A stretch of 64,000 nt of DNA from Virgisporangium aurantiacum (GTDB lineage: Bacteria > Actinomycetota > Actinomycetes > Mycobacteriales > Micromonosporaceae). The translations under genes were made by a program, and so were the position numbers. The stretch is from the NCBI RefSeq assembly GCF_016863635.1, contig NZ_BOPG01000064.1:62001-126000 (forward strand), given 5' to 3'. A model generated the notes under the pieces. It ran no database searches and was not told the DNA's origin. It saw only the letters and a list, made by a program, of their open reading frames with translations. Shown here in pieces: positions 33,994 through 42,484 of the stretch (positions are counted from its first letter, which is position 1; each line of letters begins with the position of its first letter).

Positions 33994-35538
33994 ATGGCGG
34001 GCGAATCGATCATCGAGTCGACGCACCGGCCCGGGCTCGGCGGCCGGCGTGTGGCGCTGGCGGTGATGGTGGTTCTGGTGTGCGCCGCCGCGGTGGGTGT
34101 CGTCGTGTGGCGGTCCCGAAGCGCGACCCCGCCCGGTGCGTCGGCGGCGCCGCGTCCGCGGGCCTCGGAGTTGTACGCGGCCGACGGTACGACGCTGATC
34201 GCGCGGTTCGACACCGACGATCCCCGCGGGAGCTGTCTGCGGGTGCCGGTCAACGACTGGGGCTACTTCTGCGACTACGTGGTCACGTGGTGGCGGTCGC
34301 AGGCCGCCTTCGGGGCAGACGAGGCGCAGCGGCTGGACCGCCTGCGGCACGGTGGGTACCGCATCGGTGGTTCGCTCGACCCGCGTCTGCAGGCCGGCGC
34401 GAAGCAGCGGGTCGACGCGCTGCTGCCGGTCACCGATCCGAAGGTGTTCTCGCTGGCCACGGTCGAGCCCGGCACCGGTCTGGTCAGGACGATGGCCGTG
34501 AACCGCAACTTCCGCCGCCCGCCGCCACCGCCCTCGGCCTCGGCTTCGGCGGGTCCGGGCCAGCCGGTGTGGCGGTCCACGGGGCCGGATCTGGTGGATC
34601 CGCTCGTGTCCGGTGACGCCGACACCCCCGGCGAGGCGGCGGGCGCGCCGTTCATGATGTTCACGGTGGCCGCGGCGTTGGACAGCGGCCTGACGCTGGA
34701 CCACGCGATCGACACCGAGCGGGTGTACGTGTCGAAGTACCGGATCGAGCCGCAGAGCCCGGTGGCCTGCGGCGGCGGGTACTGGTGTCCGGCCAACACC
34801 GGCGACCCGGCGTACCGGTCGGGCCGGCGCACCATGTGGGACGCGTTCGGCCACGCGGTCGTGACGTACTTCGTGGCGGTGCAGGAGCGGATGGGCGCCG
34901 ACAAGGTGATCGCGATGGCCCAGCGGCTGGGTATCACCTTCCGCGGCGAGCTCGACCAGCAGCTGAGCAAGCCCCCGAACGGCGCGTCGTGGGGTGCGTT
35001 CACCCTCGGCGTCTCGTCGACGACCGCCCTTGATCTGGCCACCGCCTACGCGACCCTGGCCGCCGACGGCGTCCGCTGCGACCCGCTGCCCGTCGCCGGT
35101 GTCGCCGACGCCGGGGGGAAGCCGGTTCCCGGTGTCGGGCCGCGCTGCGAGTCGGTGCTCCGCCCCGAGGTGGCCCGGGCCGCGATCGACGCCGGCCGCT
35201 GCCCGCTGGGCGACCGGTCCGTGTTCGGTGACCGGTGCGGTGCGGGCAGCGTCCCGGCCGGAGGCGTGCGCGGGACAGTGGGCCGCCCGGTGTCCGGCCA
35301 GACCGGCCTGACCGAGAACCGCCGCACGCTCTCCGTGGTGGTCGCCGGGCCGCAGCTGGTCACCGCGGCCATGGTCGCGACCGCGCCGGGCGTGGGTGGC
35401 GGCCGGGTACAGATCGCCGCCGGTGTGCCGGAGGGCGCCATCACCGCGGCCGCCGAGGTCGAACACGACGGCCTGGCACCCCTGCCGGCCCGCGACTTCA
35501 CCGCCCCGCCACGGGAACTCGCCGTCGCCGGTCCGTAA
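33994..35538 (+). CDS. Catalytically degenerate penicillin-binding-protein homologue
   Basis: Protein of 514 residues: a cytoplasmic N-terminus, one TM helix (ALAVMVVLVCAAAVGVVV), then an extracytoplasmic part that matches the linker and transpeptidase region of class A PBPs (YAADGTTLIARF, GYFCDYVVTWW, GGYRIGGSLDPRLQ, TLGVSSTTALDLATAYATLA). There is no glycosyltransferase domain. All three active-site motifs are lost: SxxK reads A218-PF-M221, SxN reads A288-V-V290, and KTG reads Q436-T-G438. It therefore cannot acylate penicillin or crosslink peptidoglycan as known enzymes do. Its preserved scaffold suggests a structural, sensor or regulator role. Confidence 0.88.
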   Translation: MAGESIIESTHRPGLGGRRVALAVMVVLVCAAAVGVVVWRSRSATPPGASAAPRPRASELYAADGTTLIARFDTDDPRGSCLRVPVNDWGYFCDYVVTWWRSQAAFGADEAQRLDRLRHGGYRIGGSLDPRLQAGAKQRVDALLPVTDPKVFSLATVEPGTGLVRTMAVNRNFRRPPPPPSASASAGPGQPVWRSTGPDLVDPLVSGDADTPGEAAGAPFMMFTVAAALDSGLTLDHAIDTERVYVSKYRIEPQSPVACGGGYWCPANTGDPAYRSGRRTMWDAFGHAVVTYFVAVQERMGADKVIAMAQRLGITFRGELDQQLSKPPNGASWGAFTLGVSSTTALDLATAYATLAADGVRCDPLPVAGVADAGGKPVPGVGPRCESVLRPEVARAAIDAGRCPLGDRSVFGDRCGAGSVPAGGVRGTVGRPVSGQTGLTENRRTLSVVVAGPQLVTAAMVATAPGVGGGRVQIAAGVPEGAITAAAEVEHDGLAPLPARDFTAPPRELAVAGP

Positions 35539-35547
35539 GGTCGTGGA

Positions 35548-36243
35548 GTGAACGTCTACGACATCGCCGACCGGCTGCCCCCGATCGACGTGCTGCGCGA
35601 CCGGTGCCGGGCACTGGCCGTGCTGGAGCGGATTCAGGACTCCGGCTATCCGTACTACGCCTACGTCGCATGGGGCGACGACGAGGCGGCGCTGATGAGC
35701 AACGGCAGCGGCGACGAGTACTCCATCGTGTTCACCGACGCGGGCGTGTTCATTCGCGTGTTCGACCACGAGTCCGGCATGACGCCGTACGCCGACGACG
35801 ACCACGCGCTGTGGCCCGGCCTGCTCGACGGACTCCCGCCGGAGTTCCGCGCACACGTCACCGAGCCCGCGTTCTGCGACGAGGGCAGTCTGAACGCCAC
35901 CGCCGTGCTGTGGCGGCGCACCGGCGACGACGGCTGGCACGCCGGTGCCGGCATCACGTTCCCGCCGTCACGGGGGCCCTACGACACCAGCCCCGACGGC
36001 GCCGACCGGCTCGCCATCCTGGGCGACGACATCGTCGACCGCTACGTCGACTTCGCCCGGGACTACTACGAGATCGAGGTCGACCGGGCGGCCGTGGCGC
36101 ACGTCGTGGCCATGCGGCCGCTCACCGACGCCGTGGTGCGGGCGCTCAACCCCGACCGCGACCTACGCGGGTACGAGCAGGCCGGTGAGGTACATGACGG
36201 CCACGCCACCGGCGAGCCCGGCGACGACCGCGGGCCGGAGTAG
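35548..36243 (+). CDS. Hypothetical protein
   Basis: Protein of 231 residues, GTG start 9 bp after the PBP-like gene, so probably co-transcribed. It is acidic, with no signal peptide and no recognised domain. The N-terminus (VYDIADRLPPIDVLRDRCRALAVLERI) is helical; the middle is beta-rich and aromatic (YYAYVAWGDDEAALMSNGSGDEYSIVF). It resembles SUKH/DUF-type or immunity-like small proteins in general composition only. The last 80 bp overlap the convergent ZIP gene, so the C-terminal tail is poorly constrained. Confidence 0.7.
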   Translation: MNVYDIADRLPPIDVLRDRCRALAVLERIQDSGYPYYAYVAWGDDEAALMSNGSGDEYSIVFTDAGVFIRVFDHESGMTPYADDDHALWPGLLDGLPPEFRAHVTEPAFCDEGSLNATAVLWRRTGDDGWHAGAGITFPPSRGPYDTSPDGADRLAILGDDIVDRYVDFARDYYEIEVDRAAVAHVVAMRPLTDAVVRALNPDRDLRGYEQAGEVHDGHATGEPGDDRGPE

Positions 36244-37353
36244 CCGATCGTCCCGGCTTCGGAGTGTGCGTGCGATCTGAACGATCACCTGGACGATCGC
36301 GCCGACCCCGATCCCGAGCAGAACCGCCGACAGGGCGGCGTTGTCGATGACGACACCGATCACCGCGCCGGGAATCACGGGAGCCCCGGCGATGGCGCCG
36401 AGGAGGATCAGCGAACCGATCGGCGGGCGCTGGCTGGCCAGGGGAGCGACGATGGCCAGTCCCTCCGTGGTGTTGTGCACGGCGAAGCCGACCACGAGCG
36501 CGGCTCCGACGGCGAGTTCGCCGATCGCGTAGGCCGATCCGATCGCGAGACCTTCACCGGCGTTGTGCAGACCGATGCCGACGGCGACCATCAACGCCAG
36601 CTGGGACCCGTCGGTGGTGGTTTCCCGACCCCGCCGGCGCCGGTCCAGCATGCGATCGATCGCGGTGAGGGCGAGGAACGCCAGGCCCGCTCCGAGTACC
36701 ACCAGCCGGGGCCCGCCGAACGCCTCGCCCGCCAACCCGCCCAGCGCGAGACCCTCGAACGCCGCGTCGACGGCGAGGAATCCGAGCAGACCGACCGTCA
36801 CGGCCAGGAGCACGGTGACGACTCCGCGGCCGGCCCGCCGGAGCGCCGGCAGCACGAGCATGCCCAGCGCCACGGGAATCACACCGACACAGATTCCGAG
36901 GACGGTCATGACCCGGATGAGATCGGCGCCCGGCTCCGGCGTGATCGTGGCCGCCGGCACGGTGTGTTCGATGACCAGCCCGGTCGAGGTGAGGATCGAG
37001 ATGGTGTAGGGCTGCCCGGACATCCACGGGTAGGAGAGGGTCAGTTTTGCCGATCGGAGCCGGGCGATCGGCTCCACGCCTCCGCTGAAGTCGACGTACG
37101 TGTCGTTGACGCCGACCTGCGCGACGCGCACGGGATCCGGCCCGGTGTTGCGGATCGTCAGCTCGATCGAGCCCGGCGCGAACGTCGTCCGCTCGACGGA
37201 GAGTGCCTCGATCGGGGGTCCGGCCCGGTGGGGGAGCAGGCCGCCGTCGGCGGTCAGGATCGCCGGCACGACCACGATCAGGGCGAGCACGACCAGCACC
37301 AGTCCCCACATCCGGACGCGGTGGGTACCCGAGGTTGCATCGACGGCGGTCAT
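36163..37353 (-). CDS. ZIP-family metal transporter with an N-terminal extracytoplasmic domain
   Basis: Protein of 396 residues. After a first TM helix (VLVVLALIVVVPAIL) there is a ~110-residue beta-rich segment (VERTTFAPGSIELTIRN, YTISILTSTGLVIEHTVP) that resembles a small Ig- or cupredoxin-like fold, then eight ZIP helices. The two metal-binding helices are clear: HNAGEG and HNTTEG. ZIP proteins bring Zn, Fe or other divalent ions into the cytoplasm. Its ATG overlaps the multicopper-oxidase stop, so it is the last gene of the DtxR/oxidase/ZIP operon. Confidence 0.9.
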   Translation of the reverse strand: MTAVDATSGTHRVRMWGLVLVVLALIVVVPAILTADGGLLPHRAGPPIEALSVERTTFAPGSIELTIRNTGPDPVRVAQVGVNDTYVDFSGGVEPIARLRSAKLTLSYPWMSGQPYTISILTSTGLVIEHTVPAATITPEPGADLIRVMTVLGICVGVIPVALGMLVLPALRRAGRGVVTVLLAVTVGLLGFLAVDAAFEGLALGGLAGEAFGGPRLVVLGAGLAFLALTAIDRMLDRRRRGRETTTDGSQLALMVAVGIGLHNAGEGLAIGSAYAIGELAVGAALVVGFAVHNTTEGLAIVAPLASQRPPIGSLILLGAIAGAPVIPGAVIGVVIDNAALSAVLLGIGVGAIVQVIVQIARTLRSRDDRLLRPAVVAGLAGGVAVMYLTGLLVPA

Positions 37354-38402
37354 GCCGCGTCCTCGACGTCGAACAGGCCCATCCAGCCGAGATCGGCGAA
37401 CTCGGTCTTGTGGGCGTGGAACATGTACTTTCCCGGGTGGGGGAACCGCACCTCGCAGATCCCGCGCTGCCCCTGACCCTGAACGACGGTGTCGGTGAAC
37501 TCCGCCGGTTCGAGCCGGGTGCCGGTCGGGTAGTAGTCGAAGAAGTTGCCGTGCAGGTGGAAGCTGTTGATCGGGTCGTATTCGAGGGTGTTGACCAGAT
37601 AGATCCGCACGAGTTGCCCGCGCCTGACCCGGATCGGGGCGTCGACGTAGGCGAACGGTATGCCGTTGACGGCGTACAGCTGATTGCCCTGCCCGTCGAA
37701 CGTGGTGTTGTATCCGTGCTGCACGAGCACCAACTCGTCGGCGGGCGGGCGCCCGGCCTTCGGGTCGATGACGAACGTGCCGTACATGCCGCGGGCGATG
37801 TGCTCGGCCAGGGGGCCGACGTGGCAGTGGTAGAGATGGAGCCCGAAGGGTTCGGCGTCGAAGGTGTAGGTGAACTCCTCGCCGGGGGAGATGATCCCGC
37901 GCCCGATCATCGGCACGCCGTCCATCCCGGCCGGGTGGATGCCGTGGAAGTGCATGGTGTGCGGGTGTTCGGAGCGGTTGATGAACCGGACCCGCAGGAG
38001 GTCCCCCTCGGTGCACCGGAGCGTGGGTCCGGGAATCCGGCCGTTGAACGTCCACGCGGCGAACCGGAGGCCCGGTGCGATCTCGATCTCCCGGTCGACC
38101 GCGACGACCTCCCACTCGCGCACGGTGCGCCCGTCGGCGCCGATCGAGGTGTGGCCGTAGTCGAAGTCGCGGAGGGTCAGCCCCGGGTCGAAGCCGTTGG
38201 CCTCGTGGTCGACGCGCCCGCCCGTGCGGAACGTCGGTCCGTTCAGGCCCGTCATCGGACCGTGGGCGCCGGGACCGTGCGCGTCGTGGTCGTCGGCCGG
38301 AACCGCCCGCAGCGGCGCGACGGCCGGAACCGCCGCCCCTAACGGCGCGGCGGCGAGGACCGTGCCGCCGGCCGCCGCCAACACCCAACGCCGCGAACTC
38401 AT
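37350..38402 (-). CDS. Multicopper oxidase (two-domain type, Tat/Sec-exported)
   Basis: Protein of 350 residues. An N-terminal signal (SSRRWVLAAAGGTVL) is followed by a His/Asp-rich linker (DDHDAHGPGAHGP). Copper motifs are HFHG, HLYHCHVGPLAEH-IARGM with the type 1 Cys, His and Met in the first cupredoxin domain, HLHG, and MFHAHKTEFADLGWMG in the second, where the type 1 Cys is absent. This fits a two-domain laccase or ferroxidase/cuproxidase. Overlaps both neighbours by ATGA, so it is produced together with a metal regulator and a metal importer; metal oxidation before uptake is a plausible role. Confidence 0.9.
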   Translation of the reverse strand: MSSRRWVLAAAGGTVLAAAPLGAAVPAVAPLRAVPADDHDAHGPGAHGPMTGLNGPTFRTGGRVDHEANGFDPGLTLRDFDYGHTSIGADGRTVREWEVVAVDREIEIAPGLRFAAWTFNGRIPGPTLRCTEGDLLRVRFINRSEHPHTMHFHGIHPAGMDGVPMIGRGIISPGEEFTYTFDAEPFGLHLYHCHVGPLAEHIARGMYGTFVIDPKAGRPPADELVLVQHGYNTTFDGQGNQLYAVNGIPFAYVDAPIRVRRGQLVRIYLVNTLEYDPINSFHLHGNFFDYYPTGTRLEPAEFTDTVVQGQGQRGICEVRFPHPGKYMFHAHKTEFADLGWMGLFDVEDAA

Positions 38403-39100
38403 GCCGGCACACCGAACACGAGGTCGGCGAGCTCCGGTCCCAGCGCGTGCCGCCGGCCCGCGACCGTCACCCACAGCGGGCCACCGTACGGATCCTGCCC
38501 GACCACGTCGAGCACGACCCCGGGACGTACGCCGAGCCGACCCAGGTGGCGCAACGCATCAGGGTTCCGGTCGCGGACCCGCTCGACGTGGAACGCTCCA
38601 CCGCACGGCGCCTGCGACAGGGGCATCGCCCACTCCTCCACGTGCGGACCGTCCGGGGTGGGGATCGGATCCCCGTGCGGGTCGTGGGTCGGCCGGCCGA
38701 GGACCGCGTCGATGCGTTCGAGCACGCGGTCGCTGACGGCGTGCTCGAGCACCTCCGCCTCGTCGTGCACGTCCTCCCACGGAACGTCGAGGATCCGGAC
38801 CAGAAACTCCTCGATCAGCCGGTGCCGCCGGACCACGGCGAGGGCGTGCCGTCTGCCGTGCGCCGTCAGCACGACCCGGTGCCCACCGCGACGGGCGATC
38901 AGGTGGTCGGCGTCGAGGCGTTTCAACATCGCCGACGCCGTGGGCGCCGCCACGCCGAGCCAACCGGCCAGCGAGGAGGTCGTCGCCTCCCCGGTTCTCG
39001 TGACCAACTCGAAGATCGCCTTCAGGTAGTCTTCGACGGTCTCGGTGTACACCGTCGAACAGCACGCGTGATGCCCACGTTCCCGCGATCCAGCCACCAT
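38399..39100 (-). CDS. DtxR/MntR-family metal-dependent regulator
   Basis: Protein of 233 residues. The N-terminal HTH (TVEDYLKAIFELV, TSSLAGWLGVAAPTASAMLKRLDADHLI) is followed by the dimerisation/metal domain (HRLIEEFLVRILDVPWEDVHDEAEVLEHAVSD) and a C-terminal FeoA/SH3-like domain (LGVRPGVVLDVVG). It should sense Fe(II) or Mn(II). It starts the operon with the oxidase and ZIP genes. The upstream palindrome at 39141-39155 is not a typical DtxR box; it is the same element as those in the monooxygenase promoters. Confidence 0.93.
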   Translation of the reverse strand: MVAGSRERGHHACCSTVYTETVEDYLKAIFELVTRTGEATTSSLAGWLGVAAPTASAMLKRLDADHLIARRGGHRVVLTAHGRRHALAVVRRHRLIEEFLVRILDVPWEDVHDEAEVLEHAVSDRVLERIDAVLGRPTHDPHGDPIPTPDGPHVEEWAMPLSQAPCGGAFHVERVRDRNPDALRHLGRLGVRPGVVLDVVGQDPYGGPLWVTVAGRRHALGPELADLVFGVPA

Positions 39101-39140
39101 GAGGCCACATTAGAGCGGTCTCCGCCGGTCGGTGAGAGTC

Positions 39141-39155
39141 GTCTCATCGTGAGAC
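39141..39155. promoter_or_regulatory. GTCTCA-N3-TGAGAC palindrome upstream of the dtxR/oxidase/ZIP operon
   Basis: GTCTCATCGTGAGAC, with one more complementary base on each side. It lies 41 bp before the DtxR start. The same half sites and spacing occur at 45626-45640 and 50364-50378 and, with one change, at 45309-45323. Confidence 0.65.
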
Positions 39156-39252
39156 GGAAAAGCACCATCCACTGTGGACACAACGGTGGATCCGCGCCAC
39201 AGGTGAGGGTCTGTGGCGCGGATCCACCGGGCGAGCTCCGCTGTTGGAAGAC

Positions 39253-40944
39253 TCAGCCGACAGAAGGACCCAGGCCGAGCGACTGCGGGGTGCTGGAGTC
39301 GGGTGACGGCTGGTGCAGGCCCTCGTCCAGCGGTCCGAACTGGGTCATCAGGGCGGCGCTGCCACCCCAGGGCGTCTGCTCCTCGGCGATCAGCGTATTG
39401 GTCGTCAACAGCAGGCCGGCGACGGAGGCTCCGTTCTGCAGCGCGGTGCGGGCGACCCGCAGCGGGTCGATGATGCCCATCTCGACCATGTCGCCGAACC
39501 GCCCGTCCAGGGCGTCGAACCCGCCGTCGACGTCCATCGTCGCCATGCGTGCGACGACCTCCTGGCCGGAGTACCCGGCGTTCGCGGCGATCAGGAACGC
39601 CGGCTCGGTGAGTGCCCGGCGCACGATGTCCACCCCGATGGCGTAGTCGTCCTTCAGCTTCAGGTCGTCGAGGGCTGCGACGGCGTGCAGCAGAGCGGCA
39701 CCGCCCCCGGCGACGATGCCTTCCGCCATCGCGGCCCGGGTGGCCGACAGGGCGTCCTCGACCCGGTGCTGCAACTCCTTGAGTTCGGCCGGCGTCGGCG
39801 CACCGACCCGGATGACCGCGACCTTGCCGGACAGCGCCCCGATCCGTTCGGTCAGCACGTCTTCGTCGACGCCGAACGTGGCCCGCTCCAGTTCCGCCCG
39901 CAGTTGGGTGATCCGGAACTCCACGTCGTCGGGGGAACCGTAGCCGCCGACGATGGCGGTGCGGTCGGCGGTGACGCGCACCTGCGCGGCCCGCCCGAGG
40001 TGCTCGATCGTCATCGTCTCCAGGGTGAACCCGGAGTGTCTACTGTAGACGGAGCCGCCGGTGATCGCGGCGATGTCCTCCAGCTTGTGCAGGCGCCGGT
40101 CGCCGAAGCCGGGAGCCCGGACCGCCACACACTGGAACACCCGGTTCAGGTGGTTGTGCACCAGCATGCTGAGCGCGGTGCCCTCGACGGTCTCGGCGAT
40201 GACGACCAGCGGCCGCGGCGCCCGCATGACCCGGTCGAGCAGCGGCATCAACTGCTGGACCTTGGTGATCTTCTCGGCGCACAGCAGGATGTACGGGTCG
40301 TCGACGACGGCTTCGAGGCTGGCCGGGTTGGTCACCAGGTACGGCGAGACGTACCCGTTGTCGAACTCGAAACCCTCGATGAAGTCGACGTCCATGCCGT
40401 TGACCGGGGACTCCTCCACGGTGACGATGCCGCGGTCGCCGACCGTGTACAACGCCTTGGCGATGACCGCGCCGACGGTGTCGTCGTCGTTGGCCGAGAT
40501 CGCCGCCACCCGCGCGTAGTCCGCCTCCGTGCTGACCGGGTGGGCCACCGCGTGCAGGTGCGTGACCAGGCGCGCGACGGCGAGGTCGACGCCGCGCTTG
40601 ACCAGTACCGGATTGGCGCCGGCGCCGATCGCCGTCATGCCTTCGCGGATGATCGCCTGGGCCAGGACGGTCGCGGTGGTCGTGCCGTCGCCGACCACGT
40701 CGTTGGTCTTGATCGCCGCTTCCTTGACCAGTTGGGCGCCCATGTTCTCGAACTGGTTCTTGAGGTGGATCTCGCGGGCGATCGTGACGCCGTCGTTGGT
40801 GATGACCGGTGATCCGGTGATCTTCTCCAGGATGACGTTGCGCCCCTTCGGCCCGAGGGTCGACTTGACCGCGGCGGCGAGCTGGTCGACGCCGACGAGC
40901 AACAGGGTGCGCGCTTCCGCGTCGAAACGAAGTTCCTTGGCCAT
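39253..40944 (-). CDS. groEL: Dedicated GroEL-like chaperonin of the propane monooxygenase operon
   Basis: Protein of 563 residues with GroEL features: TLGPKGRNVILEK, GDGTTTATVLAQAI (ATP site), ISANDDDTVG, and GGGAALLHAV. It lacks the usual Gly-Gly-Met tail. There is no GroES gene and no CIRCE element. It follows prmD by 8 bp. In mycobacteria and rhodococci a divergent GroEL (MimG/PrmG) is needed to fold the large hydroxylase subunit; that is the most likely role here. Confidence 0.95.
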   Translation of the reverse strand: MAKELRFDAEARTLLLVGVDQLAAAVKSTLGPKGRNVILEKITGSPVITNDGVTIAREIHLKNQFENMGAQLVKEAAIKTNDVVGDGTTTATVLAQAIIREGMTAIGAGANPVLVKRGVDLAVARLVTHLHAVAHPVSTEADYARVAAISANDDDTVGAVIAKALYTVGDRGIVTVEESPVNGMDVDFIEGFEFDNGYVSPYLVTNPASLEAVVDDPYILLCAEKITKVQQLMPLLDRVMRAPRPLVVIAETVEGTALSMLVHNHLNRVFQCVAVRAPGFGDRRLHKLEDIAAITGGSVYSRHSGFTLETMTIEHLGRAAQVRVTADRTAIVGGYGSPDDVEFRITQLRAELERATFGVDEDVLTERIGALSGKVAVIRVGAPTPAELKELQHRVEDALSATRAAMAEGIVAGGGAALLHAVAALDDLKLKDDYAIGVDIVRRALTEPAFLIAANAGYSGQEVVARMATMDVDGGFDALDGRFGDMVEMGIIDPLRVARTALQNGASVAGLLLTTNTLIAEEQTPWGGSAALMTQFGPLDEGLHQPSPDSSTPQSLGLGPSVG

Positions 40945-40952
40945 GGCGTGGA

Positions 40953-41330
40953 CTACCTCGATCCGGCCGTCAGATCGAAACCGATGTACTCGGCGGCGTC
41001 CTCGGGGTTGGCGAACATGATCGTGCGGTCGTCCTCGTGGATCATGCGGCCGTAGTGGGTGGACATGTTCTCCTCGAACTCGGCGTGGTCGAAGTAGCCG
41101 GGCTCCTCGCCGAGAGCCTCGGAGATCTCGTCGTAGACGACGTCCATCCGGTGCTCCGCGTCGACCCGGATCATCGACGGCAGGGGTGTCACCCGGACGT
41201 TCTCCTTGGTCGACATCACCTGCGCCACCACCACGCCGACCTGGTTGTTCATCAACGTGAAGCCGCACATGTTCGATGCCGTGCTGTCGGACTTGAACCG
41301 GCTGTCCGTGCCGCCGAACGTCGTGGTCAC
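40953..41330 (-). CDS. prmD: Propane monooxygenase coupling (effector) protein PrmD
   Basis: Protein of 125 residues of the MmoB/DmpM family: SNMCGFTLMNNQVGVVVAQVM, then DEISEALGEEPGYFDHAEFEENMSTHYGR. It binds the hydroxylase near the active site and tunes O2 activation and electron transfer. GTG start overlaps the prmC stop (GTGA). Position after prmC matches known prmABCD and mimABCD operons. Confidence 0.93.
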   Translation of the reverse strand: MTTTFGGTDSRFKSDSTASNMCGFTLMNNQVGVVVAQVMSTKENVRVTPLPSMIRVDAEHRMDVVYDEISEALGEEPGYFDHAEFEENMSTHYGRMIHEDDRTIMFANPEDAAEYIGFDLTAGSR

Positions 41331-42484
41331 TGTGCCAGCTCCTTCGGGGTGTCGAGGTCCAGCTCGGCGAGGATGCCGCTGAACCGGCTCTTGGCACGGT
41401 CGAGACCGTCTTCGAACCGGGGCGGCCGGGCGTCCGGCTGCGACCACAACGGCTGCAGGGTGCGGGCGGCGGCAAGGGCCCGCGGCACCCAGTCACCGAG
41501 CCACCCGTGCAGGATCGCCTTGTTGTGGCTGGCGAACTCGCGGTCGTTGGTCAGCAGCGTGAACATCGCCTTCGTGTAGCGCAGGTCCCGCTCGGAGAAG
41601 TCGTACTCCTCCGCGCCGACGACCGTCGGCGTGACGAAGTCGCCGTTGCCCGGCGCGGCCTGCTGCACGAGGTGGCTGCGGAACAGCTCGCCCACCAGGG
41701 GCTCGAACACGACGTTCGCCGCGAAGACGGCCTCGCACCAGTCGTCGACGGCGGTCAGCTGCTCGGCGACCTCGCGGACGCCCTGCCACGCCGGGTCCTC
41801 GTTCCAGGCGGTGAGGTGGGCTGTGCCGTCGAAGGCCTCGATCTCCTCGCTGAGCGTGAGGTTGTACAGCGCCAGATCCTGTGCCGAACGGATCCGGTGC
41901 ATGCTGTTCACGGAGATCGCGTTGTTGTGCATGTTGGTCGGCGCGCGCCGGTTGGCGTTGGCGAACAGGTACAGCCCGAGCCCGTGGTCGACGTGCATCC
42001 AGGCGCCGACGTGCGACTCGACGAAGCGCACCCAGTTGCGGTTCCACTGCGTGAACGCCTTGGACCGGCGGGCGGCTTCGATGTTCTGGCCGAGCTGACG
42101 CACGACGTTGGAGTTGTAGCGGTACAGCGACAGCTCCCACTCCTCGTTCGGGTCGCGGAACTCGTGCCAGCCGTGCGCCGGCCACTCGTAGCCCTGCCCA
42201 CCGGATCCCGGCCCACGCACGGGTTCCGGCCGGTCGGAGCCCCACGCCTTGAGAACGGTCCAGTCGAGCGGGTAGCCGCCGACCCCGTTGGAGAAGCCGT
42301 AGAGCCAGCCCTGGCTGAGGTAGTGCCGCGGGTCGGGCTGGACCTCGACGGTCACGTCCTCGTAGTGCGTCTGCTTGCGCTTCTGCGGGGTGTAGTAGTT
42401 GAACCGGCGGGCATTCGAGTCGGGAAACTCCCGGGCGCCGGCCTCCGCGTCGGTGAAGACCGGTTGGGGAACGCTGCGTGTCAT
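41327..42484 (-). CDS. prmC: Propane monooxygenase hydroxylase small (beta) subunit PrmC
   Basis: Protein of 385 residues, a ferritin-like helical subunit without its own diiron ligands. It reads FPDSNARRFNYYTPQKRKQTHYEDVT at the start and FVESHVGAWMHVDHGLGLYLFANANRRAPTNMHNNAI in the core, as in propane/phenol-type bacterial monooxygenases. It pairs with PrmA to form the (alpha-beta)2 hydroxylase. The ATG overlaps the prmB stop and the end overlaps prmD. Confidence 0.95.
   Translation of the reverse strand: MTRSVPQPVFTDAEAGAREFPDSNARRFNYYTPQKRKQTHYEDVTVEVQPDPRHYLSQGWLYGFSNGVGGYPLDWTVLKAWGSDRPEPVRGPGSGGQGYEWPAHGWHEFRDPNEEWELSLYRYNSNVVRQLGQNIEAARRSKAFTQWNRNWVRFVESHVGAWMHVDHGLGLYLFANANRRAPTNMHNNAISVNSMHRIRSAQDLALYNLTLSEEIEAFDGTAHLTAWNEDPAWQGVREVAEQLTAVDDWCEAVFAANVVFEPLVGELFRSHLVQQAAPGNGDFVTPTVVGAEEYDFSERDLRYTKAMFTLLTNDREFASHNKAILHGWLGDWVPRALAAARTLQPLWSQPDARPPRFEDGLDRAKSRFSGILAELDLDTPKELAQ

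Noticed and set aside
36163..38412. A 749-codon frame that would fuse the ZIP gene to upstream sequence
   Set aside because: The part before 37353 is the wrong frame of the multicopper oxidase, whose own frame carries all copper motifs; the ATGA overlap gives a natural ZIP start.
39101..39252. Typical DtxR/IdeR iron box before the dtxR operon
   Set aside because: No TTAGGTTAG-like palindrome is visible; the only symmetric site is the GTCTCA element.
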